Below the pieces are notes generated by a model. The model was not told where the DNA came from, made no database searches, and saw nothing but the letters and a program-made list of their open reading frames with translations. The position numbers and the translations under genes are program-made. Below, piece by piece: positions 9,608-17,500 of a DNA stretch of 17,500 bases. The first letter of the stretch is position 1; each line of letters begins with the position of its first letter. The stretch comes from Litorimonas sp964352855 (GTDB lineage: Bacteria > Pseudomonadota > Alphaproteobacteria > Caulobacterales > Maricaulaceae): NCBI GenBank assembly GCA_964352855.1, contig CAYGTR010000051.1, positions 1 through 17,500 on the forward strand, written 5' to 3'.

Positions 9608-12600
9608 CTATCTGATTCCTGTAACAATCACACCGTGCTGAACTTGTACGTTTCTGAATCCAGCATTACGAAATGCCGTTGCGGCATTAATATTGGCCTG
9701 ATGGCTACCATGCATATTGATGGTAAACCGTCCCCCTGGGCGCATTGCAACGTGAGCACCTGCGGCCCATTGATCAAGGTTTATAAAGTTAGGTGGCAAA
9801 CGATTTGCAATCATCTCCGTTACAGAGCCTGGATTAAAGATTTCCCCCATATCTTCGGCCATTCCATAAACATGGTTTGGAATTCCAGATCTCGCACTAG
9901 TTAAGTTTGGATTCAAATTCGTGTACCCAGCCGCTTCGCCTGCGCCACCCACATTAACCCGTCCTTGAGTCCCAGGTAGCGGGTTAATGGGCGTTCTTGG
10001 CGGGACGCCTCCTCGCACAGGGGGCAGGTCTGGTGTATCTGTTCTTGCGGGTGGAGGGTCTGGCATGTCTGTCCGTGACCCGGATCGCGTTTTAAAATTT
10101 GGAGGCCGTCCACGACCCCCGCTCATGGGGGCTATAGGAATCACTCCTAAAGTAGCTATCGTCAGAATAACGGGTGCGGCATCGTGAGCAACGAAGTCGG
10201 TAAAATCATCTTCTATAGCGCGAAAAATAGTTTCCTTAATCTTCCAGAGCCTTGGCGCTGTACTTTGATTAATTTTTCTGGGAAACATAATGCTTGAGGG
10301 CCCAAGGGTTGGATTGAGCAATTCGGCGGTAATATCTTGCGAAATTGCCCCATCAATATCTTTTAAATTAAAATCCATAGTGCGTCCATCATGGTACTCA
10401 AGTTGTACCCATGTAGACCAAGCGCCTCTTGTATCCCCAGGATGCATATATGACGGGTGGTAACTTGCACTTACAAAAGTATCTAGCGGCAACTGCTGCA
10501 TTTTCTGTTCAATAGGCAAGACAAGATAAGGTTCCGGCTTTGTATCCAGCCGATCATTTAACAGTGTGTCGTCATGATTTGAAACAGGAGCATTCCCTGA
10601 TGGATCACTTAATATAATTGGATTGCTTGCGGCATATTCATAAACATTAATCCCGCCATTAATCTTAATCGGGTCGGCGGCGGACCACCTGGCGAGGCTA
10701 GCGACGTAATATCGGGCACCGTGATAGGAAAAACCAGTTTCTTCGTCGCGTTCTTTACCTGTGTAGCGATAGCGTTTTGCGGGAACATCGGTTCGGCTGG
10801 TTCCTGCGTGATAGCTTGTCGTCCCATAAGGGTGATACTCCTCATAGGATATAATGCTCCCCCCCTCATCTAGCTCCAAAGATGCAGAGCCTAAGTGGTT
10901 ACCAAGCTGATACCGAATAATCGGCGACGGCGCTACTAGTGTGGCGCTATTGTCAATCGTTTGCGTTTCGACCAAAGCAATGCGCGAGCTGTCATCCGTC
11001 ACATGCAGGCTTTCACGCTCCAGAGTGATTTCATCATTAGTCAGTTCGCGGTATATTTCAAAGCCCCCAAAATAGAGACGCTCTGTACGCTTTGTTGGAG
11101 ATTGCACAATCACCTTTCGAACGCGCTCCCCTGCGCTATACATATAGTGGGCGCTCCGTCCGTCTTGCAAATCAACCCGCGATAATTGCTCAGAATGATC
11201 CCAGCTTAGCCCCGCTAAATGCGGCATTTGGATCATGCTGCCATGCGCATTGTAAGCGTAAGATTGAACGGCAATTTCACCAGATAATTGGGTCGACATG
11301 AGCTGATTGTTTGAGCCGTCATAAGTGTAATCGCGCGTCCAGTTTTGCCCCCGCGTATCATGCGCCGTATGCGCCAGAGACAAAATGTTACCAACGCCGT
11401 CATAGCTAAAGCGCTGCGTATAACGCTGCATGGCATTGCCATCATTAATATGCGGAAGGCGGTCCCACCCTTTTGCGCTAGCATCCCCACCTGCTTGTCC
11501 CTGATGCTCGCGGCCAGACGCCTCGATCAAACGATAAAGTGGATCATATACATAGCTATTATGGGGTTCGATAATGGTGTTACTAAAGTAAACGCTTTGC
11601 TGTGCGTTATCAATAATATCTGTGATATTCCCAACGGGATCGTAACTATAGTTTAGGTCCTGCAGCAGTCGTCCCGCTCCATCTTCAGTACGCAAATTGG
11701 TTAGGTGATAAAGCTTGGGATCATAGCCATATTCGGTCAGCACGCCATTGCCATATAGGATCCGCTCTCGTTGTCCCTTCGCATCATAGTCGATGCGGTC
11801 GACAAAAAGCGTTTCAGCTTGCCCCTGAATGTTGACCCACATTTGATCCAACCCGCCCCCTTCATGATAGGTTGGCCGAATAATGCTAGCTGCGCGGTCT
11901 GAGTTAAATGGGCTTTTACTTTCAATGATGCGGCCAAGCGCATCGTGATGAGACTCGATATAGAACACTTCCGGATCCAGCACATCTTGAGCCTCGGCCG
12001 TGTTCCAATTGATCACGCCATCATATTGCAATAAAAATTGACGCGAGGCTTCCAGCACTTGTCCGGTGAAGTCCAGCCGTATGGTTTCATTGTAACCCGA
12101 TTGCTCGAATGTTCGCCATGCTTGACCTAGCAAGTTATGATTGGCAGCGTCAGGTGCTTGTTCGCCGTACTCGGTACTAGATAGTAGCGTGGTAGTCCCG
12201 TCATCTGTATTCAACCAGCTATGAGTTGGTCTATGAAGATCATCGAAATCCGTTCTAAAAACGTGCCCGCGCGAATCCCAGGTGGAAACCGGGCGCCCTA
12301 GCGCGTCAGAGAATATCCAACTTTCGCCAACATCACCGCCGCTCTGATAAAGCGGTTTTTTCTCTTCATCTTCGCCCGGCGGCGGGAGCGCAGAATATTT
12401 ATACTGCATGACATTATTATCTCTGTCATCTGTGACAGATAGAACATTTCCCTCAATATCAAGCTGGGTTTGCGTTGTAATGATCGTGCCGCCTCCCAGC
12501 ATTGCTTCGGTATAAACTGTGCGGCCTAGGGAGTCGGTGTGAGAAAGTGCGAATGTCTCTGCATGCGGTAGTGCATCACGCGCTGCGCGCTGCGCTAAAG

Positions 12601-15600
12601 GGCCACGCGCCCCGCCTTGCCGTTGATTATACCAGCTAATGTGATCTTGTGGAATCAGACCATGAAAATACATCCCCACGTCTAGATCGTCTTCGGGATT
12701 TGAGACCAATATCAGGTCATTAAAGTCCCAAACCTGACTGCTCCAAGGTGATACCACAGTCTTCTGGAAGGCATAGTCGGGTCTTAACGCTGTAATCGGT
12801 CGCCCGGCCACATCGTAAAATGAGAGCGTGGGATGACCCTGTTCGACCAGCGCTGCATCCGTTTCATATTCCGACGTGTTTGAATAATAGGGCTCATATT
12901 GCTTAATCGCATTACCCTTATTATTTAAGACGGTTCTACCATTCCCAATCCATCGCGGCACATTAGGAGTAGCTGAGTCAGGACGTGCTTGCACTTTTGT
13001 CATTATGACATTGCCGCTGCCGTCCGAATATTCGTATTTGGTTTGATGTTTTGTACGAGCGGAATTTTGAAAGTAGTGGTCTTCCCAAATTTGTGAGTAG
13101 GCGAAAACTGGCTGCCCGGTATTTATATAATTATTTAATTCATACACGATTTCAGCACTTGGGTGTTCAAGATTGCTACCTTCACAATTTTCAATGCCTG
13201 TTGGACCGCTTCTGTCAACTCCTTGGACTTTCCCCATCAGTGCGGATTTTGTGACCATACCTAAGGCATTATATTCGACAATCGACCAGTTTTCATTTTT
13301 ATCCCGTAATGCACGTGGACTGGACGTTCGATAATCAATCACAGCCCATGTTTCTTGCTCAAATACATTCAATGTTGTCGTGACAAATAGAAAGTAAGGA
13401 TCGTAACGCACATAGGATGGTGTGCCCAGTGCATCTAGGGTGCCTATCGGTTGATAAAAATTTTGTCCGGCCGCCGCATCATAAATAGCCGTGCTGGATG
13501 TAACCCACCAAGATTCAGTTTCACCTAACCCATCGGGATGTCCATATCCAGCCGCTTCCAGATCATCTGTTGTGACTTTGGAACCATAAATATCTACTGC
13601 CGAACCAATATCAAAAGCTAGAACTTCAGAATGATGAATCAAGCCCAAACTTTGCTGGGTTCCGAGCGGTAAAACTGTTTGCAAATCATCGCCTAATAAA
13701 TAGGTCAGGCTCGCGGCCAAGCGGTCAATTGAGGATGTCTGCGGATTACTGCTCCACTCCTCAATTGCCGAAACGAATAAAGAGAATAACTCTGATGGAT
13801 TACTAAACGGTTGGGGGCTTAATCCGTAATCATCAATAGCCCAACTTTGTGCTTTATAGGCCGTGCGAAGACGGTAAATGCGGTCCTGGCCATTCTCATG
13901 CAAGGCTATGACATCATTTGTAAAACTGGTTTGATTGAAAAGATAATAAGGTTTGTCTTGAAGCACTCGAATGCTAGCAGGAATATCACTTGTATCTTTT
14001 TGGCGTCCATAGTGGGCGGAGGCACTCAAAAGTGTATTGCCCAGATCGTCAAATTCCAACGCGACAGTTTTTGAAACTTTGGGATCGTCCACCTGTCTGT
14101 CGAAGACACAGCTTAGTGATGTACTGGGTAAAATTTGAAAGACGGCATAAGTATTATCTGCCTTTTTTTGCTTTCTCATTACCTGTACCCGCGTTTCAGA
14201 AACGCTAAATGGAACTTCAGAAAAAATGTGAGAATCTTCACCGTAAAGTTCCACCCTCAATGGTGTTCCTTTGAGGGCACGGTGCGCCTCTCTCCATTCT
14301 GCAGGAGACAGGTCCGTTGCAAAAGCAGTCATTGGCGTGCGAAACGGCTCAAGCAGATCTGCCTTGAAATATTCTGCTTCATAGGCGTCAAGCAATGTCG
14401 CCGATTGCAATGATGCGCCTGTATGATACCAGGTTTTTGTCAGCATTGGAGGCTGGTGAAAACTAGCGCTTGATAAATTAGCCCCGGGTCCAGTGGAAGT
14501 CATATCTTCAAATGTTTCACTATCGCGTTGATCAACACGCCCGAAACCTCTGAATTCTTTCTCATGGCGATCATAATACCCATGATGGTAACTGTAAGCT
14601 GACACGAATTTGGTCTTAGATATGGCATCTGTGACAGTTGTTTTAGACAGGCAATGGACAGGAAAATGCAATCGCGTTGCCCAGGGTTGCCCCCTCTCTT
14701 TGTCTTTAAGATAATACTCGGTCGATGGGGTGTATTCGAGCGATGTGGACAATCCCATTCCGTTGTCATATCTGACGAGCAGATGAGGTTTAATGCCGTC
14801 CATCAAATCGATGTACTTAATACCTTCCGCGCCCGGAGTTCCTAAAGGATTTTCCCAGACGATACAGGCTGTTCCCCGACCCAAAAAGTCCACAATTGAA
14901 ATATCAGAGCGATTATCAATAAATGGAAATTGATTCGACAGCTTATTAACTTCACCCCATCTGTTCCCAGAAGAATTAAGCCAAAAACTCACTGAACTTT
15001 CGCCAAGATAAATCAAGTCAGCGGGACCTGAACCATCGATATCCGCAAGTTTGATATATTGGGGATTAAACCAATCGGCCTCGCCAAAATTAGGCGCGCC
15101 TGCCATCGTAACTTTTCTGCCGAAGCGCCCATAACCTAAATTAGGCCAATAGACGATTTCGCCGTTTCTAATTCGGACTATATCTGTAGTTCCGTCGCCA
15201 CTCATATCAGCCTGAAAAATAGCTTCATGTGCATCAGAATATAATAGCGAGACAACGTCATCTTCACGAAGCTTGCCGACGCGGTGTGGGAGTTTATAAC
15301 CTTCTCGACCGTCCGAGGGGTACCAAAGAAATGCATCGCCCTCATCCTTCAACAGATCAATCTTTCCATCACCACTTAAGTCTATGTGTCGAACGCCCCT
15401 GTCTTGAAGATTCTCGTTCACTTGTTGTGGAAGGCCTACAAATGGCGTTTCATAGACTCCCTTGTTCAGCGCGTAATAACCGCTACCTCCCAGTATTTTT
15501 GAAATATAGACGAGGTTGCCGTTGCCTTCGAGGGACATAAATTGTGGTGTCTCCGAGGTGACATCAGAAGGTATTTGCCTCAATTGGCGAGCTGGACCAA

Positions 15601-16960
15601 AAGTTCCGTCTCCGAAATTATCATGATATAACAGGGACGAGCGACTCGACTTTAAATAACCTGATAGTCCTTCACTTTCTAAGTCCACCCATAAAGCAGA
15701 CCCCGCCGGGGCGACGAAACTAAGATTGTCATGTTCATCAAGAGTTGCTGCTTTAACCTGAGTATTCCAATTTTGATTTTCATAGAAAAATGAGGATGCT
15801 GGCAGGGTTATCGGAGACTCATACGATCCTTCAGAGAGGCGCGTATAACCAAATGTTTGGACTGAGTTTAAAAAACTATAATCTTGCTCACTACGTTCAT
15901 AGGTGAATGCCAAACGCTGAACGATAGTCGGGTCAGGTCCTAACTCCGCAAAATCATGAAAAAGCCAGACATTGTGACACCGTCGATAAGTTCTGATTTC
16001 AAATCCGCTTTGGTAACTTGACACAGGGTCGGGGCGAACTGGCCAACGGTTTTCCGCATCAATAATTTTATCAAATTTAAGAGCTGAATTCGGCCTATAA
16101 TCCAAGACTGTGTGATAGTGGAACCCTGTGTAATCGGGAACGGGGCCCGTGTTGAAAGGACGCTTATTGCCATAAGAGATTCGTGCCAAATAATGTGCCG
16201 TACACTTTTGTTCCTTTCGGTGAAATTCTGCAGAATCTGATAAATCAACGCCGTGTAAATTCTCTCTGTAATACTCATAGGCTACCAAGTGACCATGTGA
16301 GTTATACTGATAGTCTATTGCCCAAGTAAAGATTTTGCTTGGATTGCGCGAATCAAAGACTCGGCTTGCTTCTCGTTCCCCATATACAGAAATGCTGTTG
16401 TCAGGATGTCGGATGACCCAATGCGAGAGTTGGTTTTCAATGGATTTCCAGAACTCTATGCGCGCATTGTCTGTGATTATTCTGGGTTGAAATCGGATAA
16501 CTGAATATGGCTCACCTTTCCAAGTTGCCGACTCTTTCTCCACTTCCTCGTCTGAATCAGCAGCAAGAACGGGAACCAAATCCTCATATCCCGCCAGGCT
16601 AAATGTGTCACTTAAGTCATTGTCCTGATAAAGCGGACGCTGCTTATTCGTTGTTCTACGTATTGTTGGAACGGCAATGTCCCAGCCCATTCCACACGAC
16701 GTATTTCCACTGCCAGAATCGTAAGTGAGGCTTAGATTTGGAGTAAACCCCCTAGCTTTGGCGATTGGAAGAGGAATAGAAAGTGATGCAGTTCCTGATA
16801 CAGGATTTGCTTTAAAGGTCTCTGAAATTCCTTGGACTCCTCCTCCTCCAGAGGGAAGCTCTAAGCTCGGATGTGATTGAGGCTTTGACAATGATCCATG
16901 CAATTCAAACGAATAGTCGATTGAAGACCTAGGTGGATTCTCTGAATTACGCCCATTCAT
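9608..16960 (-). CDS. Tc toxin TcB-TcC fusion protein with methyltransferase-like C-terminal toxin domain
   Basis: A 2450-residue single chain combining what are usually separate TcB (about 1500 aa) and TcC (about 950 aa). Residues about 35-370 are an SpvB-type domain (SGGGGVQGISETF, LSIPLPIAKARGFTPNLSL, GMGWDIAVPTIRR). FG-GAP/VCBS-type propeller motifs follow: DLSGDGKID (527-535), DMSGDGTTD (585-593), DIDGSGPAD (640-648). TcB middle regions lie at about 700-900. TcC-like YD/Rhs repeats run from about 1474 (DSLGRTVY) and end in a complete Rhs-associated core at 2063-2125 (RYTGKERDEETGFSYHGARYY). The core keeps D2096 and D2119, the paired aspartates expected for autoproteolysis. The variable 2126-2450 region has a hydrophobic segment (about 2261-2278), a Pro-rich linker (2281-2330) and a Rossmann methyltransferase-like end. 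Role by family: cocoon that encloses and releases the toxic C-terminus through TcA. No signal peptide is seen. The start has GGGG six bases upstream, a weak site. Confidence 0.94.
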   Translation of the reverse strand: MNGRNSENPPRSSIDYSFELHGSLSKPQSHPSLELPSGGGGVQGISETFKANPVSGTASLSIPLPIAKARGFTPNLSLTYDSGSGNTSCGMGWDIAVPTIRRTTNKQRPLYQDNDLSDTFSLAGYEDLVPVLAADSDEEVEKESATWKGEPYSVIRFQPRIITDNARIEFWKSIENQLSHWVIRHPDNSISVYGEREASRVFDSRNPSKIFTWAIDYQYNSHGHLVAYEYYRENLHGVDLSDSAEFHRKEQKCTAHYLARISYGNKRPFNTGPVPDYTGFHYHTVLDYRPNSALKFDKIIDAENRWPVRPDPVSSYQSGFEIRTYRRCHNVWLFHDFAELGPDPTIVQRLAFTYERSEQDYSFLNSVQTFGYTRLSEGSYESPITLPASSFFYENQNWNTQVKAATLDEHDNLSFVAPAGSALWVDLESEGLSGYLKSSRSSLLYHDNFGDGTFGPARQLRQIPSDVTSETPQFMSLEGNGNLVYISKILGGSGYYALNKGVYETPFVGLPQQVNENLQDRGVRHIDLSGDGKIDLLKDEGDAFLWYPSDGREGYKLPHRVGKLREDDVVSLLYSDAHEAIFQADMSGDGTTDIVRIRNGEIVYWPNLGYGRFGRKVTMAGAPNFGEADWFNPQYIKLADIDGSGPADLIYLGESSVSFWLNSSGNRWGEVNKLSNQFPFIDNRSDISIVDFLGRGTACIVWENPLGTPGAEGIKYIDLMDGIKPHLLVRYDNGMGLSTSLEYTPSTEYYLKDKERGQPWATRLHFPVHCLSKTTVTDAISKTKFVSAYSYHHGYYDRHEKEFRGFGRVDQRDSETFEDMTSTGPGANLSSASFHQPPMLTKTWYHTGASLQSATLLDAYEAEYFKADLLEPFRTPMTAFATDLSPAEWREAHRALKGTPLRVELYGEDSHIFSEVPFSVSETRVQVMRKQKKADNTYAVFQILPSTSLSCVFDRQVDDPKVSKTVALEFDDLGNTLLSASAHYGRQKDTSDIPASIRVLQDKPYYLFNQTSFTNDVIALHENGQDRIYRLRTAYKAQSWAIDDYGLSPQPFSNPSELFSLFVSAIEEWSSNPQTSSIDRLAASLTYLLGDDLQTVLPLGTQQSLGLIHHSEVLAFDIGSAVDIYGSKVTTDDLEAAGYGHPDGLGETESWWVTSSTAIYDAAAGQNFYQPIGTLDALGTPSYVRYDPYFLFVTTTLNVFEQETWAVIDYRTSSPRALRDKNENWSIVEYNALGMVTKSALMGKVQGVDRSGPTGIENCEGSNLEHPSAEIVYELNNYINTGQPVFAYSQIWEDHYFQNSARTKHQTKYEYSDGSGNVIMTKVQARPDSATPNVPRWIGNGRTVLNNKGNAIKQYEPYYSNTSEYETDAALVEQGHPTLSFYDVAGRPITALRPDYAFQKTVVSPWSSQVWDFNDLILVSNPEDDLDVGMYFHGLIPQDHISWYNQRQGGARGPLAQRAARDALPHAETFALSHTDSLGRTVYTEAMLGGGTIITTQTQLDIEGNVLSVTDDRDNNVMQYKYSALPPPGEDEEKKPLYQSGGDVGESWIFSDALGRPVSTWDSRGHVFRTDFDDLHRPTHSWLNTDDGTTTLLSSTEYGEQAPDAANHNLLGQAWRTFEQSGYNETIRLDFTGQVLEASRQFLLQYDGVINWNTAEAQDVLDPEVFYIESHHDALGRIIESKSPFNSDRAASIIRPTYHEGGGLDQMWVNIQGQAETLFVDRIDYDAKGQRERILYGNGVLTEYGYDPKLYHLTNLRTEDGAGRLLQDLNYSYDPVGNITDIIDNAQQSVYFSNTIIEPHNSYVYDPLYRLIEASGREHQGQAGGDASAKGWDRLPHINDGNAMQRYTQRFSYDGVGNILSLAHTAHDTRGQNWTRDYTYDGSNNQLMSTQLSGEIAVQSYAYNAHGSMIQMPHLAGLSWDHSEQLSRVDLQDGRSAHYMYSAGERVRKVIVQSPTKRTERLYFGGFEIYRELTNDEITLERESLHVTDDSSRIALVETQTIDNSATLVAPSPIIRYQLGNHLGSASLELDEGGSIISYEEYHPYGTTSYHAGTSRTDVPAKRYRYTGKERDEETGFSYHGARYYVASLARWSAADPIKINGGINVYEYAASNPIILSDPSGNAPVSNHDDTLLNDRLDTKPEPYLVLPIEQKMQQLPLDTFVSASYHPSYMHPGDTRGAWSTWVQLEYHDGRTMDFNLKDIDGAISQDITAELLNPTLGPSSIMFPRKINQSTAPRLWKIKETIFRAIEDDFTDFVAHDAAPVILTIATLGVIPIAPMSGGRGRPPNFKTRSGSRTDMPDPPPARTDTPDLPPVRGGVPPRTPINPLPGTQGRVNVGGAGEAAGYTNLNPNLTSARSGIPNHVYGMAEDMGEIFNPGSVTEMIANRLPPNFINLDQWAAGAHVAMRPGGRFTINMHGSHQANINAATAFRNAGFRNVQVQHGVIVTGIR

Positions 16961-17034
16961 ACACTGCCCCGTTATGATAAAGACTACAGATTTTACTTAA
17001 GCACGTCTACTGAAAATTAATTGCACGAACCTTT
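16961..17034 (-). promoter_or_regulatory. Leader of the tcBC-tcA operon
   Basis: This is the sequence directly upstream of the tcBC ATG. On the coding strand it carries GGGG at 16970-16967, six bases from the start, as a modest ribosome binding site. It also has an AT-rich part with a possible -10 element (TAAAAT), but I found no matching -35 at the usual distance, so no promoter is called. The 7-mer GTGCTTA occurs here on the minus strand (16998-17004), the same core as the tandem motifs at 17370-17389; this may be chance. Confidence 0.4.
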
Positions 17035-17366
17035 ATGATGCTGACGGCTCTCTTCGAAAAATCATTCAGAGCGATAATTGCGCATTCTTTCAAGACGTTA
17101 TTTGCTCTGAATGAAAGGGAGGTGCCACTTTATTTAATACATGAAGAAATAAAAAACTACGGTATTTTAAAAGTCAATAAAAACACCGTAAAGACGAATA
17201 AGATTGTCGGTATCCAGAGCCTAAAGAGGCTGAAAAATTGTTTAATTGGTGGTTGACCCTCAAAAATAAGGTCGTCGAACGACCCAATGTCACCTTCGAC
17301 AACTTTTTGACTAGATACTCACAACTTTTTTCAATGAGATATTGGCGCGAGCCTAAACACAAATGA
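17035..17366 (+). pseudogene. Small frame-broken ORF of unknown function between the tRNA repeat and the toxin operon
   Basis: Two protein-like stretches lie end to end in different frames. Frame 1 from ATG 17035 reads into LYLIHEEIKNYG and KNTVKTNKIVG up to about 17210. A second frame, open from about 17202, reads YPEPKEAEKLFNWWLTLKN and ends in RYWREPKHK at the TGA at 17364-17366. One extra base near 17208-17211 would join them as ...NKIVGYPEPKEAEKLF..., a plausible single protein of about 110 residues. Both halves are rich in charged helical residues. I do not recognise the family; it is not a recognisable integrase. No good ribosome binding site precedes the ATG. It runs divergently from the toxin operon. 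It could be a decayed element gene, a sequencing error, or chance ORFs. Confidence 0.45.
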
Positions 17367-17369
17367 GGC

Positions 17370-17389
17370 GTGCTTACTAGGTGCTTACT
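17370..17389 (+). repeat. Two tandem GTGCTTACT motifs, 11-bp period
   Basis: GTGCTTACT occurs at 17370-17378 and again at 17381-17389, so the two copies are 11 bp apart and face the same side of the helix. They lie about 65 bp from the encoded CCA end of the tRNA, inside the putative element. Directly repeated short motifs at this distance from a tRNA att core are the usual layout of integrase arm-type or directionality-factor binding sites. The repeat is seen; the role is inferred from position. Confidence 0.55.
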
Positions 17390-17455
17390 GGGGTCATTTT
17401 CCTAATTCTCTGTAAATTTAGAATGCCGTTAAGTTATTGAAACTATTAAGAAAAA

Positions 17456-17500
17456 TGGTGCCCCCACACGGACTCGAACCGCGGACCCCCTGATTACAAA
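17456..17500 (-). tRNA. tRNA-Thr(UGU), 3' part; gene continues beyond the window
   Basis: On the minus strand the segment reads anticodon loop TTTGTAA (UGU anticodon), 3' anticodon stem TCAGG, variable loop GGGTC, T stem and loop CGCGG-TTCGAGT-CCGTG, acceptor 3' strand TGGGGGC, then ACCA with an encoded CCA end at 17456. The T stem pairs fully, with one G-U. The 5' half (acceptor 5' strand, D arm and 5' anticodon stem) lies past position 17500 and cannot be checked. This copy is the better candidate for the intact tRNA gene, since its acceptor end is present. Confidence 0.88.
17465..17500 (-). repeat. Right copy of tRNA-Thr 3'-half direct repeat (att-like core)
   Basis: The 36 bp are identical to 20-55 and lie within the tRNA-Thr gene. 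Identity stops at the 5' side of the acceptor 3' strand (17464), so the shared core runs from the T stem to the anticodon loop. Together the two copies bracket the entire Tc operon. The repeat could continue beyond 17500, but the left copy already departs there from a tRNA-like anticodon stem. Confidence 0.8.

Noticed and set aside
17174..17362. Minus-strand 62-residue ORF upstream of tcBC
   Set aside because: It lies antisense to the more protein-like frame-broken ORF, has no good ribosome binding site and shows no recognisable motif.
16961..17455. Integrase gene next to the intact tRNA end
   Set aside because: None of the reading frames I followed here gives a tyrosine recombinase motif, and the gap is too short for a complete integrase gene.

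Overview
The window holds one complete Tc (ABC-type, 'toxin complex') locus. Its edges are two identical 36-bp direct repeats (20-55 and 17465-17500), each matching the 3' half of a tRNA-Thr(UGU) gene. The simplest reading is a roughly 17.4-kb cargo segment of an integrative element or genomic island inserted at a tRNA-Thr gene. No integrase, conjugation gene or lysis gene is visible between the repeats. The organism is probably a proteobacterium: the tRNA gene encodes its CCA end, and the D-distal half looks like an alphaproteobacterial tRNA-Thr. GC is moderate in the genes and clearly lower in the flanks. The taxonomic guess is weak.

Layout from right to left, following transcription on the minus strand: the 3' part of tRNA-Thr(UGU) (17456-17500, continuing outside the window); a short gap with two tandem 9-bp motifs one helical turn apart; a small frame-broken ORF on the plus strand (17035-17366); the operon leader; a 2450-residue natural TcB-TcC fusion (16960-9608); a 29-bp gap containing a good ribosome binding site; a 3057-residue TcA-type pore/receptor-binding subunit (9578-405); and about 350 bp of AT-rich sequence without a recognisable gene, ending at the left tRNA repeat.

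By family knowledge, TcA subunits pentamerise, bind the target cell and form an injection channel. The TcB-TcC cocoon docks on TcA, cleaves off its own hypervariable C-terminus inside the shell and passes it through the channel into a (usually eukaryotic) cell. Both polypeptides appear complete. The parts that differ from the textbook system are the natural B-C fusion, a released C-terminal region ending in a small Rossmann methyltransferase-like domain, and a TcA N-terminus extended by roughly 750 residues that includes an (Asp-Thr)14 linker encoded by a hexanucleotide repeat.
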